Shown here: one piece after another, positions 9,601 to 17,996 of the stretch
Position numbering within the stretch: the first letter of the stretch is position 1
How the letters are laid out: the number at the start of each line of letters is the position of its first letter
Notes under the pieces: model-generated
The model's input: the letters and a program-made list of their open reading frames with translations, nothing else
Told to the model about the DNA's origin: nothing
The model's database searches: none
Program-made: the position numbers and the translations under genes
Assembly (NCBI RefSeq): GCF_024436395.1
Contig: NZ_JAFMZO010000003.1
Location: 806,001-870,000, forward strand
Reading direction: 5' to 3'
DNA: 64,000 nucleotides
From: Paradesertivirga mongoliensis
GTDB taxonomy: Bacteria; Bacteroidota; Bacteroidia; Sphingobacteriales; Sphingobacteriaceae

Positions 9601-9783
9601 TTATCTGACGCACTTCATCGATTTCTGTACCATTACATAAACCGGATAGGCCAAGGCTATCCACGACAAATAATGCCAGATCCCTGTCCCCATAATTGCT
9701 AACAATAAACCGGCGATTGTGATAAGAGCTAAGAGAATGGGCATCCCCCAAACTTTAAAAAAAAGGTTGTTACTGTACGACAT
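9601..9783 (-). CDS. Small two-helix membrane protein coupled to the PepSY gene
   Basis: The protein has 60 residues, nearly all hydrophobic, with two predicted membrane helices (about 12-31 and 35-52) and a basic C-terminus. Its start lies inside the end of the PepSY gene (14-base overlap), so it is translationally coupled. I do not recognise a named family. The position at the end of an iron-uptake unit suggests a helper of the PepSY membrane protein, but no function can be read from the sequence. Confidence 0.65.
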   Translation of the reverse strand: MSYSNNLFFKVWGMPILLALITIAGLLLAIMGTGIWHYLSWIALAYPVYVMVQKSMKCVR

Positions 9784-10948
9784 CTTCCTGAACAGTTGAT
9801 AATGTGAGTGATTCTGAGCTTGCTATAAGCCGGGCTAATTGCTCGGCTTTTGCCTTGCGCCGGGCAATCCAAAGGTATAGTCCCGAAATAAGAACGATAA
9901 TAGTGGCGATATCAAAAATAGCCCAGAGAATTTTCATTGGCATGCCGCCATAATCTCCAAAATGAAAAGGCTGCGATATTAGAATCGTTTTCAAATACCA
10001 GGGAAGATCTCTTATATCGGTTAACTCCCCCGTTTTAGCATCTATCAACGCCGGTTTAATTATTCTGGATGTTAAGGGACTGGTGCCTACCAAATACACG
10101 GCGTAATGGTGTTTGCTCGAATAAAGTGTGCCAGGGTAAGCCACAAAAGAAACTTCCATTCCCGGAGCTGCCTCTTCGGCTTTGGAAAGCGCCACGTCCA
10201 GAGAACTTAACGTGCCTTCAACTTTCGGCTTGTCTTTGTATGCCGATACCATGTCTGCAAGTTCGCTGGATCGCCACATATCCAGAGCCGGATCGGCCAG
10301 GGTATTGATCACTCCCGTAAGGCCCACGATAGATGCCCAGGCAAGCGTCACTATCCCCAATAAATTATGCAGATCGAGCCATTTTAATCTGGAAGATTTT
10401 TCCGTCCTGACCATCCCAAAATCAAAGCGCTTCATAATCGGACCATACAATATCACTCCGGAGATGATCGCAACAATGAAAAGAAGGCCCATAAAACCCA
10501 GAAAAAGCTTGCCAGGTAAGCCTGCGAACATATCAACGTGCAGGTAGTACATAATAAGCATAAAATCCAGCTCGTTCGGCGCAGCTTCAAGAACTTTGGC
10601 GGTACGCTCATCCATGGTAATGTAATGGTCGGCTTCTATTGGCGCTTCAGATGAATCGGCCAGCGTTACGAACATTTGTCCGGGATGGTCTTTCTTATCC
10701 CAGAAAATATACTTTACCTCTTTACCGGGAAGCTCGTTCATGGCATTTTGAAGTACCATGTCCTTCGAATATTTGGGGGCGCCTGCAGTAACAGCCGATA
10801 CCTCCACTTCATCCTCCAGAAGATGGTCGATTTCTTCATAGAAGATCAAGGGCAATCCGGTAAAACATAACATCAATAAAAATGCAGTACACACCAGGCT
10901 TGTCCATTTGTGGATATTGAACCAGGTCCTTATTATAGTCGCTTTCAT
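9770..10948 (-). CDS. PepSY-associated transmembrane protein (iron uptake type)
   Basis: This 392-residue membrane protein belongs to the PepSY_TM family. It begins with the typical 'TWFNIHKWTSLVCTAFLLML' first helix containing a histidine (H13), has a large periplasmic segment (about 38-135), helices near 140-162, 195-220 and 350-372, and a second periplasmic segment between the last two. Relatives sit beside TonB-dependent siderophore receptors and are thought to help reduce or release iron from ferric siderophores at the inner membrane; the exact reaction is not established. It lies 82 bases after the receptor gene, with a hairpin between them, and overlaps the following small gene. Confidence 0.88.
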   Translation of the reverse strand: MKATIIRTWFNIHKWTSLVCTAFLLMLCFTGLPLIFYEEIDHLLEDEVEVSAVTAGAPKYSKDMVLQNAMNELPGKEVKYIFWDKKDHPGQMFVTLADSSEAPIEADHYITMDERTAKVLEAAPNELDFMLIMYYLHVDMFAGLPGKLFLGFMGLLFIVAIISGVILYGPIMKRFDFGMVRTEKSSRLKWLDLHNLLGIVTLAWASIVGLTGVINTLADPALDMWRSSELADMVSAYKDKPKVEGTLSSLDVALSKAEEAAPGMEVSFVAYPGTLYSSKHHYAVYLVGTSPLTSRIIKPALIDAKTGELTDIRDLPWYLKTILISQPFHFGDYGGMPMKILWAIFDIATIIVLISGLYLWIARRKAKAEQLARLIASSESLTLSTVQEDVVQ

Positions 10949-10985
10949 TCGTACAGAGATTTCTTAAGATTAAATTTCCTTTGTG

Positions 10986-11020
10986 GAAAAACCGGCACTT
11001 CAAACAGTCGAAGCACCGGT
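10986..11020 (-). terminator. Hairpin terminator or attenuator between receptor and PepSY genes
   Basis: On the minus strand an 11-bp stem with two G-U pairs (ACCGGTGCTTC ... GAAGTGCCGGT) is followed by TTTTTCC. It lies between the TonB-dependent receptor and the PepSY gene, so it would lower rather than abolish downstream transcription if the three genes share a promoter. Confidence 0.6.
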
Positions 11021-11030
11021 GATTTTATTT

Positions 11031-13472
11031 CTAGAACTTGTAAGAAACACTGGCCGCGAAATTCCGTAATTTTTGCGGGTTCATAGTGGTGTATCCTATA
11101 TAATACCGTTCATTAGTTAGATTATTAGCCTTCAGGCCAATCCTATATTTAGGCTGATCATAAAATAATGTAGCGCCGAGTATAGTATATGCAGGTAATG
11201 TAAATTCACCCATCGACGCGCTGTTCAAAATTTTATTGTCGCTGGCATAATTGAGTCCGAAGCCTGCACCCAGGCCTTTGATACTTGTTTGTGGCAGACG
11301 GTAGCTAACCCATAAATTAGCAAGGTAAGGTGAAGAGGCTGTAGCCGGACGGCGGCCGTTCACGTCTTCGTCGGCCTTTTCTAATTTTGAATCATTGTAA
11401 CTGAAGCCGGCAATAAGGTTTAGCCCTGAAACTGGGTTGGCGATGAAATCAAATTCAATTCCTTTGCTCAACTGAGTTCCGTCCTGAATTTGAGTGTTTG
11501 CCTCTAAACCGGCACGAAGAATATCTTTAACCTGGATAGAATAGTAGCTTACAGTTCCGCTAAGCTTTCCCTGCAAAGCATTCACCTTTAAACCGCCTTC
11601 AAATTGATTCGCCTGCTCGGGTTTTGCGTTTATTGGAGGTCCGTCGGGTATTGTCTGGTAAATTCCTTTATTATTGAAGCCATTCTGATAATTCGCAAAC
11701 AATGAAAGTTTGTTTTTGATAGGTTGATAAACCACTCCAAACTTTGGAGAAAATGCTGTTTGACTGAAGGGTTCAAGATCCCCGCCTTCTCTTCCACCTT
11801 TATTTTCAAACCGGTCAACCCGAAGGGCTGTTAAGATATTCAGATTATCTGTAAGATTCAACACATTGGAAACGAATGCACTATAGGTGTTAATCTTATT
11901 TACTATCGGATATGTACCGGGAGTAGTAGTAGAATATACCCCTTGCATGCTCTCTCCATTGAAAGTACTGTAGTCAAAATTTTCATCATTTAACGGAGCT
12001 ACGTCAAAATTACTGTAAAAGAAGTGCTGGTTGGAATTAATCCTGAAATAGTCGAGCCCTAAAACTACACGGTTCCTTAAACTTCCAAACTTAAAATCTC
12101 CGTTAAAGATCTGCTGAACTTCAAAAACGGTGTTTTTGCTATCGTCTGTCGACTGATCAGCCCGGGCCAGATAATTAGCCTTCCCCGCATCGGCCAATTT
12201 ACCCGTAATTTCATTATCAGGGACGAGATAGAAGTACGGCGAGAACCCATTCGAGAAACTATTGCTGGATGTAAGGTTAGTAGAACTTGTCCAATTACCA
12301 GACAGTTTATAATTTATTTGACCGAAGACATTAGCACTTCTCGACTTTTGCGATAAACCATCGCCCATATAAGATTTTTCATAGTCAAGGTTTAATTGAT
12401 CAGGACTGGAAGCTCCCAACTGTGCAGCTGGATAGTAAAAGAAAAGCATCTGCTTTCCGATTTTCCGTCCGTCGTAGAGTTCGGCGTCAAGGTTTATCGA
12501 CAACCGGTCGCTGGGTTGATACAATAAAGATGGTGTTGCCGCCCAGCTTCTGTCAAATCCCTGTTGCTGGAAAGTACCTTCATAATTATAAGCTGTATTT
12601 AAACGAAACATTAATTTCCCCGACTTGTCGACAGGGGTATTCAGATCTACACTAATTCTGTTAAAATCATAGCTCCCTGCTCCAAGCGTTACCTCGGTGG
12701 CAAACGAATTGAAGGGCTTTTTTGTAACACGATTTAACAAACCGCCATAAGAGGTTAATTTACTGCCAAAAAGGGTTGCCGAAGGGCCCTTAATTACTTC
12801 CAGTTTTTCCAGGTTTATTGCATCAATCTGGTTGGTCACCATACCTGCAATTCCATTTCTTAGACCGCTTTGGACGATAAATCCTCTACTGTTATAATAA
12901 CTCCCTCCATCGCCCCCTCTTCCGGTCGCTTCCCACATTTTTTGAATACCTGGAGTATTATTGATGGCATCATCAACACTGAATATCAACTGCTCCTGAA
13001 GCAATTCTTTGCTCACAACATGATAAACCTGTGGATTTTCGAGGTTATCTAACTGCATTTTTGAAACGAATGCACTTTCCTTTCTCGCGAACTTGTTGGA
13101 GTTGCCGCGAACAACTACTTCTTTCAATTGCTCGTTATCTTCATTCAGGGTAAAATCAACAATGGTAGATTGATTGGCGCTAACCACCACTTCGTGCGAC
13201 TGGCTTACAAGACCTACATAGCTGGCAACGATTACGTATGTGCCTGGCGTGATATTTTTTAACTGATAGCTCCCTTTAGCATCAACGATAGTGCCTCTAT
13301 CGCCTTTAAGGCCAATGTTAACAAATTCGGCAGGTTTACCATCCGAAGTTTTGACTGTTCCTTTTACCTCACCAAACTTTTTAGTTTGGGAAATGGCTGA
13401 AAGATGGAACAAAACTAAAAAGCAGGTTAATGCTTTGAGTGATCTTACATTTAGGGGTATATGAAAATACAT
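11031..13472 (-). CDS. TonB-dependent siderophore receptor
   Basis: This outer-membrane receptor imports ferric siderophore using TonB energy. It has 813 residues: signal peptide (about 1-28), a carboxypeptidase-regulatory-like beta domain (about 33-117, 'GEVKGTVKTSDGKPAEFVNIGLKG'), a plug (about 145-260 with 'DAINNTPGIQKMWEATGRGG' and 'NLEKLEVIKGPSATLFGS'), then a 22-strand barrel ending in an aromatic residue (SVSYKF). The 'EKLEVIKGPSATLFG' plug phrase and the 'TFSYND'-like late strands fit the FhuA/FpvA siderophore subgroup rather than SusC. The PepSY genes downstream and a palindromic Fur-like operator upstream support iron uptake. The siderophore cannot be named. Confidence 0.9.
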   Translation of the reverse strand: MYFHIPLNVRSLKALTCFLVLFHLSAISQTKKFGEVKGTVKTSDGKPAEFVNIGLKGDRGTIVDAKGSYQLKNITPGTYVIVASYVGLVSQSHEVVVSANQSTIVDFTLNEDNEQLKEVVVRGNSNKFARKESAFVSKMQLDNLENPQVYHVVSKELLQEQLIFSVDDAINNTPGIQKMWEATGRGGDGGSYYNSRGFIVQSGLRNGIAGMVTNQIDAINLEKLEVIKGPSATLFGSKLTSYGGLLNRVTKKPFNSFATEVTLGAGSYDFNRISVDLNTPVDKSGKLMFRLNTAYNYEGTFQQQGFDRSWAATPSLLYQPSDRLSINLDAELYDGRKIGKQMLFFYYPAAQLGASSPDQLNLDYEKSYMGDGLSQKSRSANVFGQINYKLSGNWTSSTNLTSSNSFSNGFSPYFYLVPDNEITGKLADAGKANYLARADQSTDDSKNTVFEVQQIFNGDFKFGSLRNRVVLGLDYFRINSNQHFFYSNFDVAPLNDENFDYSTFNGESMQGVYSTTTPGTYPIVNKINTYSAFVSNVLNLTDNLNILTALRVDRFENKGGREGGDLEPFSQTAFSPKFGVVYQPIKNKLSLFANYQNGFNNKGIYQTIPDGPPINAKPEQANQFEGGLKVNALQGKLSGTVSYYSIQVKDILRAGLEANTQIQDGTQLSKGIEFDFIANPVSGLNLIAGFSYNDSKLEKADEDVNGRRPATASSPYLANLWVSYRLPQTSIKGLGAGFGLNYASDNKILNSASMGEFTLPAYTILGATLFYDQPKYRIGLKANNLTNERYYIGYTTMNPQKLRNFAASVSYKF

Positions 13473-13500
13473 CTTATTTAGATTAATTAAAAATAAGACG

Positions 13501-13532
13501 CAAAGAAAATATTATTTTATTCTAAATGCAAA
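13501..13532 (-). promoter_or_regulatory. Promoter of the siderophore receptor
   Basis: On the minus strand: TTTG (13532-13529), a 20-base spacer, then TTTCTTTG (13508-13501), a one-mismatch fit to the TAnnTTTG -7 box. The start site would fall near 13494, about 20 bases before ATG 13472. The -33 box lies inside the palindromic operator. Confidence 0.6.
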
Positions 13533-13551
13533 TTATTTAGAATAATTCTAA
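13517..13551. promoter_or_regulatory. Fur-like double palindromic operator
   Basis: Two overlapping inverted repeats. TTAGAATAATTCTAA (13537-13551) is a 7-1-7 palindrome, the spacing of classical Fur boxes. TTATTCTAAAT (13517-13527) and ATTTAGAATAA (13535-13545) form an 11-bp perfect inverted repeat with a 7-base spacer. The block covers the -33 box of the receptor promoter, as expected of an iron-responsive repressor site. That the protein is Fur rather than another metalloregulator is inferred. Confidence 0.65.
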
Positions 13552-13766
13552 TTAAGGCGACTGACCGGCCCCGAATATCTAAATCATTTATGTACGACAG
13601 GCATATTTCATCGGTCCCCCTATACCAATATGCTGTATTGCTATATTTGAAGTCAGCCTTAGGGATACTTACTCATAAATATTTTTAATTATTCCTAATT
13701 TCAAAATACATTACTATGTTAGCACTCTTATCAAAAAACAACCTATCCTTATCCCCTTAAAAAACA

Positions 13767-16637
13767 ATGCGTTCGCTTACAAAATTCCGCCTGTCTCTGC
13801 TCAATATCACCATGTCGCTATTACTCATTCTTTTGGTGAATACTAGTGTGTTTGCCCAACCCAAACCGGCAGATACCCCTGAAGACGCGGCATCCCGCTT
13901 ATCATACCTCAGCTCGGCAATCGACACATTTAATAAGCGACTACCGCCAGAAAAGCTATTTGTACACACCGACAAAAATTTTTATACCCTGGGCGACACC
14001 CTTTGGTTTAAGTCCTACCTTTTCAATGGTTTAACAGGTTCATACACCACTAAAAGCGGTATTGTATATCTAGATTTGATAAGCGACAGCGCGGTGCTGG
14101 CAAAAAGTATTTCTGTGCCTGCGTTTATAGGCCTTTCATGGGGGCAGATTAGCCTTCAGGAAGAGCATTTTAAAGAAGGATTTTACACCCTGAGAGCCTA
14201 TACCAACTGGATGCAGAACTTCGGCGAACAGTCTTTTTTCAGCAAACGCATTTATATAGCCAATCCTGCGAAAAACCATTGGCTGGTTAGCCAGTCGAAC
14301 GCCGTGAATGGATCGAAAAACCTTTTTAATTATTCGCTCCAATTTAAAAGAGCCGATAAGGAAGTATTTGGCTATAAGAACCTGCAATGGCAGATCAGCG
14401 ATGGACGCAAGACCCAGGCGAGGGGTAATTACGAATCGATCAACAACACCTTAGATGGCAGCATCGATTTTAATACCATCAAAGGACCCTTATTTATGCG
14501 AATACAGGAAAAGGGCGGCGAAAAGCAACAGCTTACTTTTCCGCTTGTTGCAAGCATCTCGCCCGATATCGATCTTCAATTTATGCCAGAAGGTGGTTAT
14601 CTGGTATCCGGCTTACCTTGTAAGGTTGCATTTAAAGCGCTCGACATCTACGGTAAAGGCATCAATTTAAGCGGTATTCTTAAAAACAGCCAAAATGAAA
14701 CCCTGGCCGAGTTTGAAACCATACATAAAGGCATGGGGTCCTTTATCCTTAACCCTACAGCAGCCGGCGGCTATTATGTGCTTGCCAAATGGGGTAATGG
14801 ACTAACAAAGAAAATACCGCTCCCCGAGATAAAAACATCAGGGTCCGCTTTGCAGATTGGTAATACTTCATCCGATTCTTTACGGGTAGAAGTCCTCTTT
14901 ACCGAAGACCTTGTGACCAGGCAGGAGTACACACTGGCAGGATTCTCGGCCGGACAGACATACTTTTCCGCCACGTTTAAAGCCGACCGGCAACGGATGC
15001 GCCTAAGAGTTCCGAAAGAACTATTTCCATCAGGAATTGCTCATTTCACCTTATTTAATTCTAAAAATGAGCCGCTGAACGAGCGAATTACCTTCATCAA
15101 TCATAGCGATATCCTGAACATAGAGATTGCGTCAGCCACACATCATTTAAGAGACAGCGTTCCGCTAAGTATCCGGGTAACCGATAAAAAAGGAAAGCCG
15201 GTACAAGCGAGTTTATCAGTGTCGGTTACGGATGATTCGCAGGTATACCCTGATTTGTTGCAGGCAAATATTGTTACCGAAATGCTTTTTGGCGGCGGAT
15301 TGAAAGGCGATATTGAAGAGCCCGCATGGTACTTCAACGGCGCTGAAAACACCCACGAAGCCCTTGAGCTGCTTATGCTGACACAGGGCTGGACAGGTTA
15401 CCCCTGGAGGGACATTTTTAACCCCGCTATTAAACCTGCGTTTGCCGCGCAGCCAGATTTACTGGTCTCGGGAAAGGTTACCAACGTGTTAAACAAGCCC
15501 GTAGCAAATGCAAAAATGGTGTTGCTGGCAAAAGGTAAATATAATATCATCAGGGATACGCTCACAAATGCCGAAGGCCGTTTTGAATTCCGAAACTTCC
15601 CTCCGGTAGATACGGTTAGCTTTGTGGTGCAGTCGCGTAATGCGCGAGGTAAAAGTTTCGGTATTGGCCTTGAGATGGACGTGATCAAACCAGCTCCATT
15701 TACACTGCGGCACAGCGCCACCGACATTCCATGGTTTGTTAGTGCCGACCCCCGATCGCTTCAACTGTTCAGCAATATGCAAAAACTTAAAGCCGATGAA
15801 AACCTGGGTGGAAAAAACGTCTTAAAAGAGGTGTTGATTGCCGGGAAGAGAATTATTCCTAAATCTAAGAACCTGAACGGTCCGGGTGAAGCAGACCAGA
15901 TTATTGACGAACTAGCCGCTCAAAAGGCGGGAGATCAATCGCTGTTACAGTTTCTGCAAGACAATGTTAAAGGTTTCGCCATCCGTTCGCGGGATACTGA
16001 TCAGTACTTTTACGTAAACGATAAAAAAGTTCGCTTTGTGGTAGACGGAATGGAACTGAACCGCTTTTATGCGCCAGATGATCCTCCAACATTAAATCAG
16101 TACTATCAGTTTATAACAGACGCTCTGGCGAGCCTGACGGCTGCAGAGATTCTGGGCGTAGAAGTAATGTATAACACCAAACATGCCCACAAGTACGCAT
16201 CTTCATTTTTGAATATTGATGAGCAGATTGGAAATGCCGGTCGGCCAATGCCTGCTCCCCGCCCTGGAGGTCCCCGGGCGAGTGTGCGTGATCAGTTTTT
16301 ATCCGGCAACGATATAGCCTTCCTGGAAATAACCACGCGAGCCGGGCAGGGTATATTTTTCAGAAAAAGCGCAGGAATAGCGGTATACCGTCCGTTGCCA
16401 TTAACCTGGCCTAAACAATTTTATCGCCCTAAATATTCGCCTGCAAGCACATCAAAGTCGCCGGACCTGCGATCAACCTTACATTGGGAGCCGAATATTC
16501 TGACTAGTTTGAACGGCGAGGGCTTTACTTCCTTTTATTCTTCTGATAATTCGGGAACATATACTGTGATTGTACAAGGAAGTGATATGGGCGGTTTGGT
16601 GGGTTTTAGAAATATCAAGGTTACAGTTGGCAAATAA
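13767..16637 (+). CDS. Secreted MG2 (alpha-2-macroglobulin-like) protein with TonB-plug-like C-terminal region
   Basis: This 956-residue exported protein has a signal peptide ending near residue 30 (LVNTSVFAQ). The MG2-type beta domain (about 55-155) contains the characteristic 'PPEKLFVHTDKNFYTLGDTLWFKSYLF'-type phrase; further beta-sandwich segments run to about 600, including a carboxypeptidase-regulatory-like piece (near 568-640). Near 685-820 it resembles a TonB receptor plug ('VLKEVLIAGKR', 'FVVDGMELNRFY', 'ILGVEVMYNTK') but there is no barrel. Bacteroidota encode many such proteins, usually as solitary genes of unknown role; no thioester or protease motif is seen. It begins about 295 bases from the divergent receptor and may share that control region. 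Confidence 0.75.
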   Translation: MRSLTKFRLSLLNITMSLLLILLVNTSVFAQPKPADTPEDAASRLSYLSSAIDTFNKRLPPEKLFVHTDKNFYTLGDTLWFKSYLFNGLTGSYTTKSGIVYLDLISDSAVLAKSISVPAFIGLSWGQISLQEEHFKEGFYTLRAYTNWMQNFGEQSFFSKRIYIANPAKNHWLVSQSNAVNGSKNLFNYSLQFKRADKEVFGYKNLQWQISDGRKTQARGNYESINNTLDGSIDFNTIKGPLFMRIQEKGGEKQQLTFPLVASISPDIDLQFMPEGGYLVSGLPCKVAFKALDIYGKGINLSGILKNSQNETLAEFETIHKGMGSFILNPTAAGGYYVLAKWGNGLTKKIPLPEIKTSGSALQIGNTSSDSLRVEVLFTEDLVTRQEYTLAGFSAGQTYFSATFKADRQRMRLRVPKELFPSGIAHFTLFNSKNEPLNERITFINHSDILNIEIASATHHLRDSVPLSIRVTDKKGKPVQASLSVSVTDDSQVYPDLLQANIVTEMLFGGGLKGDIEEPAWYFNGAENTHEALELLMLTQGWTGYPWRDIFNPAIKPAFAAQPDLLVSGKVTNVLNKPVANAKMVLLAKGKYNIIRDTLTNAEGRFEFRNFPPVDTVSFVVQSRNARGKSFGIGLEMDVIKPAPFTLRHSATDIPWFVSADPRSLQLFSNMQKLKADENLGGKNVLKEVLIAGKRIIPKSKNLNGPGEADQIIDELAAQKAGDQSLLQFLQDNVKGFAIRSRDTDQYFYVNDKKVRFVVDGMELNRFYAPDDPPTLNQYYQFITDALASLTAAEILGVEVMYNTKHAHKYASSFLNIDEQIGNAGRPMPAPRPGGPRASVRDQFLSGNDIAFLEITTRAGQGIFFRKSAGIAVYRPLPLTWPKQFYRPKYSPASTSKSPDLRSTLHWEPNILTSLNGEGFTSFYSSDNSGTYTVIVQGSDMGGLVGFRNIKVTVGK

Positions 16638-16713
16638 ACCAGAGATCAATCCTATGCAGCACAATTTGACCTAATTAAGATTTTAATAAAAAATACCCTT
16701 TTTTAACTATTTT

Positions 16714-16744
16714 TTTGTCACTTTAATAATTAAACGTATATTTA
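16714..16744 (+). promoter_or_regulatory. Promoter of candidate small RNA 1
   Basis: TTTG (16714-16717), a 19-base spacer, then TATATTTA (16737-16744): one base from the Bacteroidota -33/-7 consensus. The start site would be near 16750. Confidence 0.6.
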
Positions 16745-16749
16745 GAGAC

Positions 16750-16810
16750 CAAACTAACCAAATATACCTAAAAGCTTCCATCCCGAAAGGTGGAAGCTTT
16801 CTTATTTTTA
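16750..16810 (+). ncRNA. Candidate small RNA 1
   Basis: A transcript of about 55-60 bases is predicted from the upstream promoter to a terminator hairpin made of AAAGCTTCCA (16771-16780) and TGGAAGCTTT (16791-16800), followed by CTTATTTTT. There is no start codon or open frame in it. Its unpaired 5' part contains AACTAACCAA (16752-16761), which is exactly complementary to a segment of the second candidate RNA. The ends are estimated from promoter and terminator positions and are unproven. Confidence 0.5.
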
Positions 16811-16859
16811 TACAGCCCAAAAGCAAATGTTAAATTTTTGTTAAAGTTTTAAGATTTTC

Positions 16860-16890
16860 TTTGCAAATATCGCAATGGTCCGTATATTTG
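16860..16890 (+). promoter_or_regulatory. Promoter of candidate small RNA 2
   Basis: TTTG (16860-16863), a 19-base spacer, then TATATTTG (16883-16890): a perfect match to the Bacteroidota consensus with the same spacing as the promoter 146 bases upstream. The start site would be near 16897. Confidence 0.7.
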
Positions 16891-16896
16891 TGTCAG

Positions 16897-16953
16897 GTTT
16901 ATAATTGGTTAGTTAAAAGGTCTTCACTCTCCCCGTTTGAAGACCTTTTTTTT
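16897..16953 (+). ncRNA. Candidate small RNA 2 (or attenuated leader of the SGNH gene)
   Basis: A predicted transcript of about 56 bases, without a start codon, ends in a strong terminator: AAAAGGTCTTCA (16915-16926) pairs perfectly with 16938-16949 and runs into eight T residues. Its 5' part holds TTGGTTAGTT (16905-16914), complementary over 10 bases to candidate RNA 1. The SGNH esterase starts only about 60 bases downstream and shows no good promoter of its own, so read-through (attenuation control of that gene) is an alternative to a free-standing small RNA. Confidence 0.55.
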
Positions 16954-17010
16954 ATTTAACCTTCTTGCCCCATCACTTTCTTTCTACAAACCGGCACCTT
17001 ATCTTTGATT

Positions 17011-17838
17011 ATGAGAAGATTCATACTTGCATTGTGCACAGTTTTTCTATTCACCTCGTTCTCTCCGAAGAAAGAGCTGAAATGGATGGCCATCGGTGAT
17101 TCCATTACCTATCTTAACGACCATCAGGTCAATGCAGACAACAGGATCACCCGGGGTTATATGACAAGAGTGGTTGAGAAACTCCCCCATATCAGCTTCA
17201 AAAACCACGGACACAGTGGCTGGACAGCTGCCCGTATGGCCGCAAATTTCGACAATCAGGACATAGAACCGGCAGATATCTACTCTATCTTCTTCGGCAC
17301 GAACGACTGGAACAGTGCTTTTCCCCTTGGCACTTTAAACGATTATCAGAATAATACAGGGAACACAACATTTTACGGCTCCTACAGAACAATGGTCAAT
17401 AAGATCCGCAACCTGAACCCTCATGCTAAAATTATTCTTATTACGCCAATGCAACGGGTAGACTTTGTATACCTGAAAAACTATAAAAACAACGCGAAAG
17501 GATCGTATAGCGACCGGAAAGGCTTATATCTGTCGCAATACGCCGACGCCATCAACACCATTGCTAAATCAGAAAACTTCGCGGTAGCAGATCTATACTT
17601 TAAAAGCGGTATGAATTTAAAAGAAATGGTGAGGTTTAAGCGATTGAAAGACCCGAAAACGGGTAAATATAAAAACTTCAAATATCCCGATTTTATTGAT
17701 ATTCCCTTTAACCCCGAAACCGATGAATACCCTTACCCAGTTGAAGCGATTAGACTCACTTACGATGGCCTCCACCCATCAGATAAAGGAATGGCGATAA
17801 TTTCAAAAATGCTGGTCAAGGTGATGAAGAAGTATTAA
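17011..17838 (+). CDS. SGNH/GDSL-family secreted esterase
   Basis: This is a 275-residue serine esterase of the SGNH fold. ATG 17011 is preferred over an in-frame TTG two codons upstream because it directly begins the signal peptide (MRRFILALCTVFLFTSFS). Block I is 'MAIGDSITY' with the nucleophilic serine, block II contains 'GHSGWTA', block III is 'FFGTNDWN', and block V is 'DGLHPSDKG' with the catalytic Asp and His. Relatives deacetylate plant polysaccharides, so removal of acetyl groups from pectin or another wall polymer is likely given the neighbours, but the substrate cannot be read from sequence. It converges with the GH2 gene; the 158 bases between them show no clear terminator. Confidence 0.85.
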   Translation: MRRFILALCTVFLFTSFSPKKELKWMAIGDSITYLNDHQVNADNRITRGYMTRVVEKLPHISFKNHGHSGWTAARMAANFDNQDIEPADIYSIFFGTNDWNSAFPLGTLNDYQNNTGNTTFYGSYRTMVNKIRNLNPHAKIILITPMQRVDFVYLKNYKNNAKGSYSDRKGLYLSQYADAINTIAKSENFAVADLYFKSGMNLKEMVRFKRLKDPKTGKYKNFKYPDFIDIPFNPETDEYPYPVEAIRLTYDGLHPSDKGMAIISKMLVKVMKKY

Positions 17839-17996
17839 AAGGTTAACAAATCCGTCATCCTATCCTTCTTATGATTTTGGTACATACCCTGCTATTGTGG
17901 CAGGGACATTCCCATAACCCGACCTGGTCTTGATTTCTCATCACTACACGCTCCCCCGCCGGGCATCCCGAAAAAGTGCTAAGATATAGCCCCCTC

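Noticed and set aside
17000..17007. TATCTTTG as the -7 box of the SGNH gene
   Set aside because: It lies only 3 bases before ATG 17011, would start transcription inside the gene, and has no TTTG at the right distance.
17890..17912. CCCTGC...GCAGGG hairpin as a terminator between the SGNH and GH2 genes
   Set aside because: Only a 6-bp stem with no T-run on either side.
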